Part shown: positions 9,674 through 19,131 of the stretch, in pieces
Layout of the letters: every line of letters begins with the position of its first letter
How positions within the stretch are numbered: position 1 is the stretch's first letter
Made by a program: the position numbers and the translations under genes
Assembly (NCBI RefSeq): GCF_900205865.1
Contig: NZ_LT906662.1
Coordinates: forward strand, 3,237,411-3,301,410
Direction of reading: 5' to 3'
DNA from: Thermoanaerobacterium sp. RBIITD
Lineage (GTDB): Bacteria > Bacillota > Thermoanaerobacteria > Thermoanaerobacterales > Thermoanaerobacteraceae
DNA length: 64,000 nt
Notes under the pieces: model-generated
Databases searched by the model: none
Told to the model about the DNA's origin: nothing
The model's input: the letters and a program-made list of their open reading frames with translations, nothing else

Positions 9674-10890
9674 TTGCTGTTCACCTCTTCTCTTAACTCT
9701 TTATATAAAATATTTGCTCTTTTAATTAGCTCATCTTTATCGACATCTAAATCAATAGATAAAAAGTATTTTGAAAGTGCATCTATTGGGTTAAGGCGTT
9801 CATTTACTTCAGGATTTCTTAATGAGCCTTTATCGATATCAAAGTCCCTTTTAATACCAACAAAATGATAACATTTTTGCAATAATAATTTATTTATTTC
9901 CCTATATCTTATGTGTTTATCAATTTCTTTTGTGGTTTTTATGTTTAGTCTGACGATAGAATCACTTAGATCTAATGATTTTATTCTTTCTAATATATCT
10001 TCTGTCGGCGTATCACTTTCAACATCGATTTTTATTGTTTTGAATGGCCTTGAATTTGTACTTATAAATTTATGTGTTACATTATCACCGTCTATAATAA
10101 CATGACAAAACCCTTTTTCGTCTTTCTCTTCTCCAAAATCAATCTTTTCAATGCTACCACTATATACTGTAAGTGGCATATCCCATACAACTTGGTACTT
10201 GTGTATGTGACCGAGCGCAATATATTTATACTGAGGCCTTGCAATAACACTTATTGGAACTATAATATCATCACCTATCATAATACTCTTTTCACTACTT
10301 GTTACGGCCCCCGTTACAGAAAGATGGACTGACAATACAGATGGTATAGATGGATTAAGCTTTGATGTCAGTATACTTAAAATACTGTCTATTTTTTCGA
10401 CCATTTTCTTATTAATTTCATCTATACTTAAATTTTTACTATCTTCTAATTTTAATAAAAAGCTTTTGGGAAAATATGGCAGACACGCAATTTGTATTGG
10501 GCCATTTTTCGTATTTATTAGAAAGATATTGGGTTTATTTGCTACATAAACATTATTAACTTCCAATATCTTATAAATATCAAACGCTCTAGCTTTTGAA
10601 TCAGAATTTGGTTGATCATGATTACCATTATTTATTACTACAGGTATTTTTAGTGATAGCTTCTTTATCCTTTTTGCTAATTCTCTTTGCTGAGTTGGAT
10701 TTGGTTCCCTCGATTTATACATATCACCCGATATTATCGCTATATCACAATTTTCTATAGAATAGTCAACAAACCTATCAAAAGCATTTAAAAAATCCTC
10801 GAGTCTTGTATTCATTCCGGTTTCTTTATCAATAGTTCCATAATTTTCAATACCAATGTGTATATCCGCTGCATGTGCTATATTAATCAT
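9670..10890 (-). CDS. sbcD: SbcD/Mre11-like DNA nuclease
   Basis: Dimanganese nuclease subunit of the Mre11-Rad50-type complex, acting on DNA double-strand ends. The 406 residues carry the five phosphoesterase motifs: ADIHIGIENYG (Asp9, His11), SGDMYKSREP, NGNHDQPNSD, SVHLSVTG (metal His) and ALGHIHKYQ. The region after about 290 is the capping domain and the helices that would contact the Rad50-like coiled-coil base. The start is ATG at 10890 after GGGGGAATTT. It lies 16 bases downstream of herA and overlaps sbcC. Linkage to herA and nurA mirrors archaeal mre11-rad50-herA-nurA operons rather than E. coli sbcDC. Confidence 0.94.
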   Translation of the reverse strand: MINIAHAADIHIGIENYGTIDKETGMNTRLEDFLNAFDRFVDYSIENCDIAIISGDMYKSREPNPTQQRELAKRIKKLSLKIPVVINNGNHDQPNSDSKARAFDIYKILEVNNVYVANKPNIFLINTKNGPIQIACLPYFPKSFLLKLEDSKNLSIDEINKKMVEKIDSILSILTSKLNPSIPSVLSVHLSVTGAVTSSEKSIMIGDDIIVPISVIARPQYKYIALGHIHKYQVVWDMPLTVYSGSIEKIDFGEEKDEKGFCHVIIDGDNVTHKFISTNSRPFKTIKIDVESDTPTEDILERIKSLDLSDSIVRLNIKTTKEIDKHIRYREINKLLLQKCYHFVGIKRDFDIDKGSLRNPEVNERLNPIDALSKYFLSIDLDVDKDELIKRANILYKELREEVNSK

Positions 10891-10906
10891 AGAAATTCCC
10901 CCTATG

Positions 10907-12505
10907 TCAATCTGGAAAAAGTTCGTCTATCTTCTCCTTTTTCATTAAATCTAAAAAAGGTTTATCAATAAATTCATCACCATTAAAAGGTGATATTTCT
11001 TTATAAAATTCTTGATCGTAATTTCTTGTTTTAATAACTACTGGCATTGGAACTGCATGTCCTAAAATTAATGCTTGTTGTTTTTGGTCAAGGCTTGCTA
11101 ATACATTTCGTAATTTACTGGCATTATTAACACCAGATAAAAATGAGCTTATATCATTGTCATCTTCAAGTCTACATGTAATCTTAGTGCCTATCTGTGA
11201 CATTACTTCAGAATCAATCTGTGATGTTCTTTGATCAACAATTAATAGAGTAACATTGTATTTTCTCATTTCTCTTGCAATTTCACCCATTGTAGTTTCC
11301 TTAGATATTGATGGGTCCAAGAATCTATGGGCTTCTTCTATTGTTATAACTAGCGGTATAGGGCCTTTACTATTATTTGCAATGGACTCTTCTGTTTTTT
11401 TTACATACATATCGTGTATATGCCGAGTTATAATATTTGCTACTAGCATGTATCCAAGTGTCGAAACACTTCCAAATTCTATAACAACATTTATTCCCTT
11501 TTGTAAAAAATCCATGATTTGTTTTATACTGTCTGTTGGAACAATATTCATTAAAAACGGCAATTTAATTAGCCTCTCAAGTTTTCTTCTTAAAGCCTGT
11601 AATGAACTTTCATTTGCGCCTATTTCCTTGGCATATTCTTCCATATCGGCTGCATCAATATTTATGAAATTATAGAGCCAATTTTCTTTTTCTTTTTTCA
11701 TTATTTGATAAATACTTTCTAGTGCAGTGCTATTTAAATTTAACATTGAATTTAAAAGCATAATATCATCAGGTGTAATTTGATTATAAGCAATATTTAA
11801 TATGCCATCTATAGGAACATGCCTACGTAATGAAGATTCCCTATCAAGAGTGAAAATCGCAACTTGACTACCAAATAGCTGTTTTAAACCTTTTACATTC
11901 GTGCTTCCCTCTTTTTTAGCTCCATAACCATATTCATTATGTGCATCAAAGATAAGACTTACAGCAGCCTTCGACTTAGCAAGGCCTGATAATAAAAGCC
12001 TTGTTAAATATGTTTTACCAGTTCCAGCCCTTCCAAAAACACCCGTACTGCGTTCGACAAGCTTTTTTAAATTTATACATATAGGTATATCCATTTCCGG
12101 TGGCGTTCCTATATAAAAATTTTCGTCTGAAGGTTCACCAAAAACTGCATATATATCAGTTTTATCAGCGTCTTTTGCATGGGAACCATAGGCTGGTATT
12201 GATTTTACAGTTAAAGCATTTTGATTTTCATCAACCTGAATCATTGGGGAAAGTGTAACAACACCATATACTCCAGTACCATCTATTATTTTTTCATCAA
12301 TTTCGTTATCTACATCGGCTCCATCTACCATGATTTGAGGATTTACAGCCTCATATTTTATATCTGTTACCATACATAAATATTTATTCTTTTTTCCCTG
12401 AATTACAACAAAATTGCCTACTTTTACATCTTCTATAAGACTTCCTTCTGAAAGCTTAATGTCAAGACCAGATGAGATTGATCCTCTAAAAAGTTTACCA
12501 TTCAT
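10907..12505 (-). CDS. herA: HerA-family hexameric DNA translocase (DUF87)
   Basis: FtsK-like ring ATPase that, with NurA, unwinds and degrades DNA ends in archaea and some bacteria. The 532 residues begin with a HAS-barrel (about 1-100), then Walker A GRAGTGKT (158-165), LIFDAHNEYG, Walker B ITIEEAHRFLDP (about 385), a sensor-like VTLLIVDQRTSQIDSEVMSQIGT and a C-terminal lid. The start is ATG 12505, overlapping the preceding HAS-like gene by 4 bases. NurA is encoded two genes upstream and Mre11/Rad50-like proteins directly downstream. Some HerA relatives serve in anti-phage systems, but the recA linkage and housekeeping context favour DNA repair. Confidence 0.93.
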   Translation of the reverse strand: MNGKLFRGSISSGLDIKLSEGSLIEDVKVGNFVVIQGKKNKYLCMVTDIKYEAVNPQIMVDGADVDNEIDEKIIDGTGVYGVVTLSPMIQVDENQNALTVKSIPAYGSHAKDADKTDIYAVFGEPSDENFYIGTPPEMDIPICINLKKLVERSTGVFGRAGTGKTYLTRLLLSGLAKSKAAVSLIFDAHNEYGYGAKKEGSTNVKGLKQLFGSQVAIFTLDRESSLRRHVPIDGILNIAYNQITPDDIMLLNSMLNLNSTALESIYQIMKKEKENWLYNFINIDAADMEEYAKEIGANESSLQALRRKLERLIKLPFLMNIVPTDSIKQIMDFLQKGINVVIEFGSVSTLGYMLVANIITRHIHDMYVKKTEESIANNSKGPIPLVITIEEAHRFLDPSISKETTMGEIAREMRKYNVTLLIVDQRTSQIDSEVMSQIGTKITCRLEDDNDISSFLSGVNNASKLRNVLASLDQKQQALILGHAVPMPVVIKTRNYDQEFYKEISPFNGDEFIDKPFLDLMKKEKIDELFPD

Positions 12506-13071
12506 AAATTACACATCCTTTTGATAGTTATAAATCTGTCAAAATCATTTTTCAAAAATCTTATTAATTCTTTACCGACCTTTATTAGATATGAATCTTT
12601 GTCATCAGAGATATAAGATAAATTTCGTATTGCAGCAGCAACAAGTTCATCTTCGATACCTGTTTTTCCATTTAATATATATTTTACAAAATTTAAATCT
12701 TCTTTTATATCTATTAAATCATCATTATCACAGGCATACGCGAATGTGTGTATCTTAGCGGGTTTTGGTGGTATTATACCCATATATTTATCTCTTCTGT
12801 AACCTATTATTTGTACATCAAAATATGTATGCATTAGCTCAAATATTTGTGGTTGCTGCATTTTAAGCTCTTCTTCAGAAAGACCAAAAGCAACTGGCCT
12901 CCTTGTCTGATCTTCACTCATCGTAGAAACATTATATACAATACCATATATAGTTATATCATTGGATATGGCTTTTACAAAACTTCCAAAATCAGGGCTT
13001 TCATCTAATTTTACAGATTGGCATGTGAATCCTAAGGTGTTTGTTTCTATTATTTCGCCAATGTGGTTCAT
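12502..13071 (-). CDS. HAS-barrel-like accessory protein of the HerA-NurA operon
   Basis: I recognise no named family with certainty. The protein has 189 residues. Its N-terminal 60 (GEIIETNTLGFTCQSVKLD, FGSFVKA, IYGIVYNVSTM) look like the small beta-barrel found at the N-terminus of HerA and ATP synthase subunits. A middle segment follows (IIGYRRDKYMGIIPPKPAKIH) and then a helical C-terminus with a FLKNDFDRF tail. There is no Walker motif or nuclease motif. It overlaps nurA upstream and herA downstream by 4 bases each, so tightly coupled production with both is expected. A role as adaptor or regulator of the HerA-NurA complex is inference. The start is ATG 13071 behind AAGGAG. Confidence 0.85.
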   Translation of the reverse strand: MNHIGEIIETNTLGFTCQSVKLDESPDFGSFVKAISNDITIYGIVYNVSTMSEDQTRRPVAFGLSEEELKMQQPQIFELMHTYFDVQIIGYRRDKYMGIIPPKPAKIHTFAYACDNDDLIDIKEDLNFVKYILNGKTGIEDELVAAAIRNLSYISDDKDSYLIKVGKELIRFLKNDFDRFITIKRMCNL

Positions 13072-14252
13072 AAGATACCACTCCTTTTTCTCTGTGATTT
13101 ATACGAGCGGGATACCTTAATTCCATTTTTAATACATATATTCGATAGCATGTTATAAAACATATCCCTTTCAGAACCTGTAACAACTGCTTGTTCATGG
13201 GCCTCTTGTAATGATATAGGATATCCCTTTCCCTTTTGTGCCTGGTCATAACATATGTAATGTATTAAATCTAAATAATTTGCATCATTTGCTGCCCATA
13301 ATGGTAGTTCTATTCTCGCAACTTCACTCCCTATATTTAAATAAAAGAATGCTATCTTATGTTTGCCATAATTCTCAAGTATGTGGGATGTACTTAAAAA
13401 TAGTGGAGACCTTTCACCATCTTTTAATATCTTTGAAAATATATTTACATCATTAATTTTTGTAATACCACTACACGGCAAATCCCTATCATTTTTTAAA
13501 TAAATACAGTTATTGCAGTTAACAATATCCTGTGGGCATAAAGAGATGTGAAGCATATTAATAAAATCATTGCTTTTAGGTGAACTAATATATCCTACAA
13601 TAGGCGTATTTAAATCCAGTGCTGTATCAAAAGCCTTTAATATGTTTTTAATTATAAATTGTTCGTTTGTATCGCCTTGAACCATCCATTCAATCAAAGT
13701 TCCATCTATAAAAGCTATCTTATTACCAGCTTTTATTTCCTTAATGCATTCTACAACTTTATCATATTCCATAATAGTTCTTTTAAATGTAATATCCTTT
13801 GGTGTAATTAACATTTTTATTCCATTAAAATCTTTAAACAAATCTTCATCATCAAAAAATAATGTTGGTTCAGATTGCATTTTTGCATATGAATTTCTTC
13901 CATAACTAAATATAACATAGCCAATATTGATTAAATAGCATAACTTGATTTCATGCCTATCGGGCATAATTTGAGATCCGTCAACAGCTAAAACGCTATA
14001 ATCTGATGATAATTTCGGTACAGATCTTATATTATCTAAATTTTCTAAAGGAATTGCTGTAAGCCATGAAGTATTACTCGATTCTATTTTTTTTATTAAT
14101 TCTTTTTCACTACCTACTATTTTATTAAATTCATTTAGAGCCTTTTTTACATCATCTATTAATTCACTGTATAAGTTTTTTTCATTTTTTATTAAAGAGT
14201 TTATCATAGGTAATAATTTATTACTATTTAGCAATTTAGTTAACCTCCTCAT
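13068..14252 (-). CDS. nurA: NurA-type 5'-3' nuclease
   Basis: RNase H-like nuclease that couples with HerA in DNA end resection. The 394 residues contain the NurA motifs: LAVDGSQIMPDRH (metal Asp about 91), AFIDGTLIEWMVQG (about 175-188) and the C-terminal YPISLQEAHEQAV (about 345-358), with an aromatic YICYDQAQKGKGYP just before it. A cluster CPQDIVNCNNC could hold metal, but that is speculation. The start is ATG 14252 with GAGGTTAACT upstream, overlapping the end of recX by 17 bases. The C-terminus is basic (RSYKSQRKRSGIL). Function is assigned from motifs plus herA in the same operon. Confidence 0.92.
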   Translation of the reverse strand: MRRLTKLLNSNKLLPMINSLIKNEKNLYSELIDDVKKALNEFNKIVGSEKELIKKIESSNTSWLTAIPLENLDNIRSVPKLSSDYSVLAVDGSQIMPDRHEIKLCYLINIGYVIFSYGRNSYAKMQSEPTLFFDDEDLFKDFNGIKMLITPKDITFKRTIMEYDKVVECIKEIKAGNKIAFIDGTLIEWMVQGDTNEQFIIKNILKAFDTALDLNTPIVGYISSPKSNDFINMLHISLCPQDIVNCNNCIYLKNDRDLPCSGITKINDVNIFSKILKDGERSPLFLSTSHILENYGKHKIAFFYLNIGSEVARIELPLWAANDANYLDLIHYICYDQAQKGKGYPISLQEAHEQAVVTGSERDMFYNMLSNICIKNGIKVSRSYKSQRKRSGIL

Positions 14253-14835
14253 CTGTGAGGACTTTATTTATATCATCTATTTTAAAACCACTTCTATATA
14301 GGTAATTTTTTATTTTTATAATGTCGTTATTGTTCTTAAATTTTTTATTGATAATTTTCTTTATTGTACCTATTTCATCAACATATAAATCCTCAAGCTT
14401 TTTTTTAATGAGAGTCGATTCTATTCCTTTCCGTATTAATTCATTATATATTCTATACTTGCTATAAAGCTTATCTTTCTTTTCCTGTATATATAGTTCT
14501 GTATAATATGCATCGTTTATATAATTTAACTCTCTTAATTTTAATAAAACATTGTTTATAGCTGATTCATTATAATCCTTAGACCTTAATTTGTCTATTA
14601 ATTCTTTTTCTGTTCTCATAGAGTATGAAAGATATTTTAATGCTTCTTTATAGGCGCTTTTTTCTAAAATATAGTTTACATAATATTTATATTGTTCATC
14701 ATTTATTTCTTTTCCTTCTTTTAAATCAAATTCTATAATCTCGTAAATAGAAACAGAAAAAGCATATTCATTATCTATATAGATATTAAATCTTTTATCG
14801 CTCTTTTTTTGCCTTTCAATAGTTGTAATTATCAT
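14236..14835 (-). CDS. recX: RecX regulator of RecA
   Basis: Modulates RecA filament length. The 199 residues have the RecX repeat architecture of three-helix units: ALKYLSYSMRTEKELIDKLRSKDY, VLLKLRELNYINDAYYTELYIQ, YRIYNELIRKGI and a final GFKIDDINKVL. An N-terminal beta extension (IITTIERQKKSDKRFNIYIDNEYAFSV) is typical of Firmicute RecX. The start is ATG 14835. It lies 43 bases after recA, just beyond a terminator that overlaps the recA stop, so recX and the whole resection operon likely depend on partial read-through from recA. Its 3' end overlaps nurA by 17 bases. Confidence 0.92.
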   Translation of the reverse strand: MIITTIERQKKSDKRFNIYIDNEYAFSVSIYEIIEFDLKEGKEINDEQYKYYVNYILEKSAYKEALKYLSYSMRTEKELIDKLRSKDYNESAINNVLLKLRELNYINDAYYTELYIQEKKDKLYSKYRIYNELIRKGIESTLIKKKLEDLYVDEIGTIKKIINKKFKNNNDIIKIKNYLYRSGFKIDDINKVLTDEEVN

Positions 14836-14856
14836 ATCATCACATCACCCTTTATA

Positions 14857-14881
14857 GAAAAATAACCCCTCTTAAGGGTTA
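14857..14881 (-). terminator. Attenuating terminator at the end of recA
   Basis: The minus strand has TAACCC, a short loop, GGGTTA (arms 14863-14868 and 14876-14881), followed by a run of T. The upstream arm includes the recA TAA stop codon. The stem is only about 6 bp, so it probably gives partial termination before recX and nurA. Confidence 0.75.
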
Positions 14882-15913
14882 CTCTTCGTGAGCTTTTTCA
14901 TCATCATTTATTGGCTTTGAATTTGCTACAGCAAGATTAAAGTTTTCTCTAATCTTTTTCTCTATTTCATCTGCTATTTCTTTATTATCTTTTAAATACT
15001 GTTTTGCATTTTCCCTTCCTTGTCCAAGCCTTACATCACCATATGAATACCATGCACCACTTTTATCTATTAAGTCGATGCTCGTCGCAACATCTAAAAT
15101 ACTTCCTTCTCGTGATATACCTTCTCCGTACATTATATCAAATTCTGCTTGTTTAAATGGTGGTGCGACTTTATTTTTAACGACTTTTACCCTTGTCCTA
15201 TTTCCGACTACGTCATTTCCTTGCTTTAAGCCATCAACTTTGCGTACATCAAGCCTTATTGTTGAATAAAACTTTAAAGCTCTCCCACCAGGTGTTGTCT
15301 CGGGATTTCCAAACATTACTCCAACCTTTTCTCTAAGTTGATTTATAAAAACTGCTACACATTTAGTCTTGCTTATAACTCCTGAAAGTTTTCTTAAAGC
15401 CTGTGACATAAGCCTTGCTTGAAGGCCAACATGAGCATCACCCATATCACCATCTATTTCAGCTTTTGGTACAAGGGCAGCGACAGAGTCAATTACTATC
15501 ACGTCAACAGCTCCGCTTCTAACTAAGGCTTCAACAATTTCGAGTGCTTGTTCACCTGTATCAGGCTGTGAAACTAGTAAACTGTCTATATTGACGCCGA
15601 GTCTTTTTGCATATAGAGGATCAAGGGCATGTTCTGCGTCAATAAAAGCACCTGTACCGCCTAATTTTTGTGCTTCAGCTAATATATGTAAGGCAATTGT
15701 AGTTTTACCTGATGATTCTGGTCCAAATATTTCGATTATTCTTCCTCTTGGGACTCCTCCAACCCCAAGTGCAATATCAAGCTCGATAGAACCTGTCGGA
15801 ATAACCTCTACATTCAACTTGCTATTGTCCCCTAGCCTCATAATTGAGCCTTTTCCGAATTGTCTCTCAATTTGATTTATGGCCATATCAAGAGCCTTTT
15901 GTTTTTCTATCAT
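14879..15913 (-). CDS. recA: RecA recombinase
   Basis: Strand-exchange ATPase and SOS co-protease. It has 344 residues from the chosen start. Motifs: Walker [10 protein letters not shown] (about 64-72), [18 protein letters not shown], Walker [16 protein letters not shown], loop L1 [19 protein letters not shown] and loop L2 [19 protein letters not shown]. The C-terminus is acidic. The start is ATG at 15913, right after GGGAGGAG; a longer reading from a TTG six codons earlier would put the ribosome site inside the gene. It has its own sigma-A promoter overlapping the end of cinA, so the Bacillus cinA-recA order is kept. No convincing LexA box was found. Confidence 0.98.
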   Translation of the reverse strand: MIEKQKALDMAINQIERQFGKGSIMRLGDNSKLNVEVIPTGSIELDIALGVGGVPRGRIIEIFGPESSGKTTIALHILAEAQKLGGTGAFIDAEHALDPLYAKRLGVNIDSLLVSQPDTGEQALEIVEALVRSGAVDVIVIDSVAALVPKAEIDGDMGDAHVGLQARLMSQALRKLSGVISKTKCVAVFINQLREKVGVMFGNPETTPGGRALKFYSTIRLDVRKVDGLKQGNDVVGNRTRVKVVKNKVAPPFKQAEFDIMYGEGISREGSILDVATSIDLIDKSGAWYSYGDVRLGQGRENAKQYLKDNKEIADEIEKKIRENFNLAVANSKPINDDEKAHEE

Positions 15914-15954
15914 AATTTCTCCTCCCGCCAAATTTAGGCATATGCTCTCATTTA

Positions 15955-15983
15955 ATTATATATTATGACATTTTAATAGTCAA
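15955..15983 (-). promoter_or_regulatory. Sigma-A promoter of recA
   Basis: The minus strand has TTGACT (15978-15983), a 17-base spacer and TATAAT (15955-15960). The -35 lies within the last codons of cinA. The leader to the recA ATG is about 35 nt. GCATATGC in the leader is palindromic but does not match the Firmicute LexA box. Confidence 0.8.
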
Positions 15984-17217
15984 TTTTTAATCCCAACATA
16001 TGTCTTCTTAACATATCCATTGCATTCATTACAGAATTTAACCTAACTTTCTGACGATTGCCACTGCTTATTATTTTTTTAATATACAATTCATCTTTAT
16101 ATGAAAGTCCAATATATACTAATCCGACAGGCTTTTCAGATGTACCACCATCAGGACCAGCTATTCCTGTAATTGATATACCATAATCGGTACTTGAAAT
16201 ATTTCTTACATTTATTGCCATTTCTCTTGCTGTTTCTTCACTTACAGCACCATAACGATCTATAGTATTTTTCGAAACGCCAAGAATCTTTTCTTTTGCT
16301 TCATTGCTATATGTCACAGCACCAAATTTAAATACTTCTGATGCACCAGGTATATTGGTTATTTTTTCTGAAAGCAATCCACCTGTACAGGATTCTGCAG
16401 TTGCAAGTGTTAATTTTTTATTCTTTAGTAAATTCAAAACAACAAATTCTATAGTATCAGTATCTGTGCCAAATATATATTCGCCAAGAATATCTCTTAT
16501 CGATGATTCCGTTTTGCTTATCATTTCTTTTGCACTTTTTGAATCACTCGATTTAGCGGTAATCCTTAATGTAACAAAACCATCACTTATTAATGGTGCA
16601 ACAGTAGGATTTTCAGACATTAAAATGTCATGTACCATAGTTTCTACTTTTGATTCACCTAAGCCAAATATCTTTAAAACTTTTGATATTATTATTTCTT
16701 TACTAAACATTTTTAAATATGGATATACATGATTATCAAACATAGGTATTAATTCAGATGGAGGACCTGGCAATATTATAATTTTTTTATTATCTTTTTC
16801 AAAAATACATCCGGGTGCGGTGCCATTTGCGTTAGGTAAAATTTTCGAACCTACTGGAAATAATGCCTGTTTATAATTGTTAGATGTAATTTCTCTGTTT
16901 GACTTTTGAAAGTACTCTTCAATTTTTAACTTTGTATTAACATCTTCTACAAGTGGAATGCCAAAGAAATCTGCCGCTGTTTCCTTAGTAAGGTCATCCA
17001 TTGTAGGTCCGAGACCACCTGTCAAAATTATTAATTCTGATCGATTTGAAGCTATACGAAGACATTCTTTTAACCTTTCTGCATTATCACCTACATTTGT
17101 ATGAAAATAAACATCGATACCTAAGGAAGATAATTTCTCTGAAATAAATTTTGCATCTGTATTTGCTATTTGCCCAAGAAGCAATTCTGTACCAACTGAA
17201 ATAATCTCGCATTTCAT
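15973..17217 (-). CDS. cinA: CinA-family nicotinamide-nucleotide amidohydrolase / competence-damage protein
   Basis: The 414-residue full-length form has an N-terminal MoCF-like domain (CEIISVGTELLLGQI, LTGGLGPTMDDLT, LPGPPSELIPMFD) and a C-terminal CinA domain (about 255-405; TLATAESCTGGLLSEKIT, GAVTYSNEAKEKILGV, GIAGPDGGTSEKPVGLVYIG). Studied members hydrolyse nicotinamide mononucleotide and/or ADP-ribose; in Streptococcus the protein links competence to RecA. The start is ATG 17217. It lies 13 bases after pgsA and just before recA, matching the pgsA-cinA-recA order of Bacillus. Confidence 0.95.
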   Translation of the reverse strand: MKCEIISVGTELLLGQIANTDAKFISEKLSSLGIDVYFHTNVGDNAERLKECLRIASNRSELIILTGGLGPTMDDLTKETAADFFGIPLVEDVNTKLKIEEYFQKSNREITSNNYKQALFPVGSKILPNANGTAPGCIFEKDNKKIIILPGPPSELIPMFDNHVYPYLKMFSKEIIISKVLKIFGLGESKVETMVHDILMSENPTVAPLISDGFVTLRITAKSSDSKSAKEMISKTESSIRDILGEYIFGTDTDTIEFVVLNLLKNKKLTLATAESCTGGLLSEKITNIPGASEVFKFGAVTYSNEAKEKILGVSKNTIDRYGAVSEETAREMAINVRNISSTDYGISITGIAGPDGGTSEKPVGLVYIGLSYKDELYIKKIISSGNRQKVRLNSVMNAMDMLRRHMLGLKIDY

Positions 17218-17230
17218 TTAAAACACCTTC

Positions 17231-17767
17231 TTATTCAAGGATTATTTTTTTACATTTTATTATATAATCTACACCTGAATATACAGTCATAAATAAAGCC
17301 AAATATATTGCAATCGATGAAAAAGGAAAAAATATATAACTAAATGGAATATTGTTTAGCATTAATGATATAATCGCAACTATTTGAAGAGTGGTTTTAT
17401 ATTTTCCCAAATTACTTGCCGCAATCACAATTCCTTTATTGGCGGCAATAGTTCTTAGGCCGGTTACTATAAATTCTCTTGATAGTATGACAATAACAAT
17501 CCAGCTTTGTATGCGACCAAGCTGGATTAATGCAATAAAGGCCGATGATACCATGACTTTATCGACAAGTGGGTCCATAAATTTACCAAGGTTTGTTATT
17601 TGATTATACCTTCTTGCTACATATCCATCAAGCTTATCCGTAAGGGAAGCCATGGTAAATAAAATGGCTGATATTATATCGCCATATTTAATATTCGATA
17701 GCATTATAACTATGAAAATTGGTACCAAGATAAGCCTCGTTATTGTAATTTTATTTGCTATATTCAC
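17231..17767 (-). CDS. pgsA: CDP-diacylglycerol-glycerol-3-phosphate 3-phosphatidyltransferase
   Basis: Membrane enzyme making phosphatidylglycerol phosphate, the first committed step to phosphatidylglycerol and cardiolipin. The 178 residues hold about four to five membrane helices and the CDP-alcohol phosphatidyltransferase motif, split as [11 protein letters not shown] and [11 protein letters not shown] (about 43-72) with the invariant Asp residues. N-terminal [18 protein letters not shown] is typical of PgsA. The start is ATG 17767, overlapping the end of rimO by 4 bases. The C-terminus is short and basic. Confidence 0.95.
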   Translation of the reverse strand: MNIANKITITRLILVPIFIVIMLSNIKYGDIISAILFTMASLTDKLDGYVARRYNQITNLGKFMDPLVDKVMVSSAFIALIQLGRIQSWIVIVILSREFIVTGLRTIAANKGIVIAASNLGKYKTTLQIVAIISLMLNNIPFSYIFFPFSSIAIYLALFMTVYSGVDYIIKCKKIILE

Positions 17768-19077
17768 ATTAACTCCCCCATAAGATCATATTCAAATGCA
17801 TTTGTTATTCTTACGTTAATAAATTCACCATAATTTAATTTTTTATTTGATTTTATATAAGTAACGCCATCTATTTCTGGTGCATCCATATAACTTCTTC
17901 CATAATACAATCCATTTTCAAAGCCTTCAACTACAACTTCAAAATTACATCCAATATATTTAATATTATTTTTTAATGATATATCTTTTTGTATTGACAT
18001 TATTTCATCATATCGTTTAAGCTTTAAACTTTCTTTTATCTGTTTTGGCATATTATATGCTTCAGTATCTTCTTCTCTTGAATAAGTAAATACACCAAGT
18101 CTTTCAAATTTCTTTTCAATTATAAATTCTTTTAAGTCATTAAATTCTTCATCTGTCTCACCAGGAAATCCTACAATAAATGTCGTTCTTATAACCATGC
18201 CTGGTATTTGACGTAATTTTTTTATTATTTCTTCTATATTTTTTCTTCTTGTATACCGCTTCATTCTTTTAAGAACATTATCATTTGAATGTTGAAGCGG
18301 CATATCAATATATTTAACAACTTTATCGTTAGTCTTAATCTCATCTATCAATTCGTCATTTATGCCATCAGGATATGCGTATAAAATTCTTATCCATTTT
18401 AAACCTTCTACTTCTGATAATTTTCTCAATAAAGTAGGCAGCATTAACTTTTTATATATATCAATTCCATACTTTGTAGTATCTTGAGCTATCAAAATAA
18501 TTTCCTTTACGCCATTATTAACCATCCTTTTTGCTTCATTAACTAAATCCTCTATTTTGATACTTCTGTAATGTCCTCTTAGTTTAGGTATTATGCAAAA
18601 AGTACATTTATTATTGCACCCTTCAGAGATTTTTAAATATCCGTAATGCTTCGGTGTACTTAAAATCCTTGGTAAATTAGTATCATCAAAATTGTCTGCA
18701 TGACCGTATTCTATTACACGGTCACCATTTAATGTACTATTTATTATTTCAGATATTCTTAAAAAATCTCCTGTACCTATAACTGCATCAAGCTCTGGAA
18801 GCTCTTTAAGCAACTCCTCTTTGTATCTTTCAGACAAGCATCCGGCTGCAATTAATACTTTTAACTTCTTCTCCTTAAGTTTGCCCATTTCAATTATATA
18901 ATCTATCGACTCACGCTTTGCACTTTCAATAAATCCACAGGTATTTACAATTAACACATCTGCATCATTTTCATCGCTTACTATATTGTATCCGTTATTT
19001 TTTAGTATACCAAGCATTTTTTCAGAATCTACGGTATTCTTCGCACAACCCAAGGAAATTATACCAACATTAACCAT
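17764..19077 (-). CDS. rimO: Ribosomal protein uS12 methylthiotransferase
   Basis: Radical-SAM enzyme that methylthiolates an Asp of ribosomal protein S12. It has 437 residues. The N-terminal MTTase domain supplies three cluster cysteines (about 11, 47, 80; [23 protein letters not shown]). The radical SAM motif is [14 protein letters not shown] (Cys 154, 158, 161), and a C-terminal TRAM domain follows (about 375-437). [10 protein letters not shown] and the SLGCAKN start favour RimO over MiaB or MtaB. The start is ATG 19077 with AAAGGAGTTG upstream. Confidence 0.95.
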   Translation of the reverse strand: MVNVGIISLGCAKNTVDSEKMLGILKNNGYNIVSDENDADVLIVNTCGFIESAKRESIDYIIEMGKLKEKKLKVLIAAGCLSERYKEELLKELPELDAVIGTGDFLRISEIINSTLNGDRVIEYGHADNFDDTNLPRILSTPKHYGYLKISEGCNNKCTFCIIPKLRGHYRSIKIEDLVNEAKRMVNNGVKEIILIAQDTTKYGIDIYKKLMLPTLLRKLSEVEGLKWIRILYAYPDGINDELIDEIKTNDKVVKYIDMPLQHSNDNVLKRMKRYTRRKNIEEIIKKLRQIPGMVIRTTFIVGFPGETDEEFNDLKEFIIEKKFERLGVFTYSREEDTEAYNMPKQIKESLKLKRYDEIMSIQKDISLKNNIKYIGCNFEVVVEGFENGLYYGRSYMDAPEIDGVTYIKSNKKLNYGEFINVRITNAFEYDLMGELM

Positions 19078-19131
19078 TTACAACTCCTTTCAATATTTTA
19101 TATATGAAATATATGAACGCTAATTTTCGCT

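Noticed and set aside
13001-13249. Minus-strand frame across the nurA/HAS-gene junction
   Set aside because: Out-of-frame with two well-supported overlapping genes and without a ribosome site.
15914-15954. LexA/SOS box in the recA leader
   Set aside because: GCATATGC is palindromic but lacks the GAAC-N4-GTTC core of the Firmicute LexA box.
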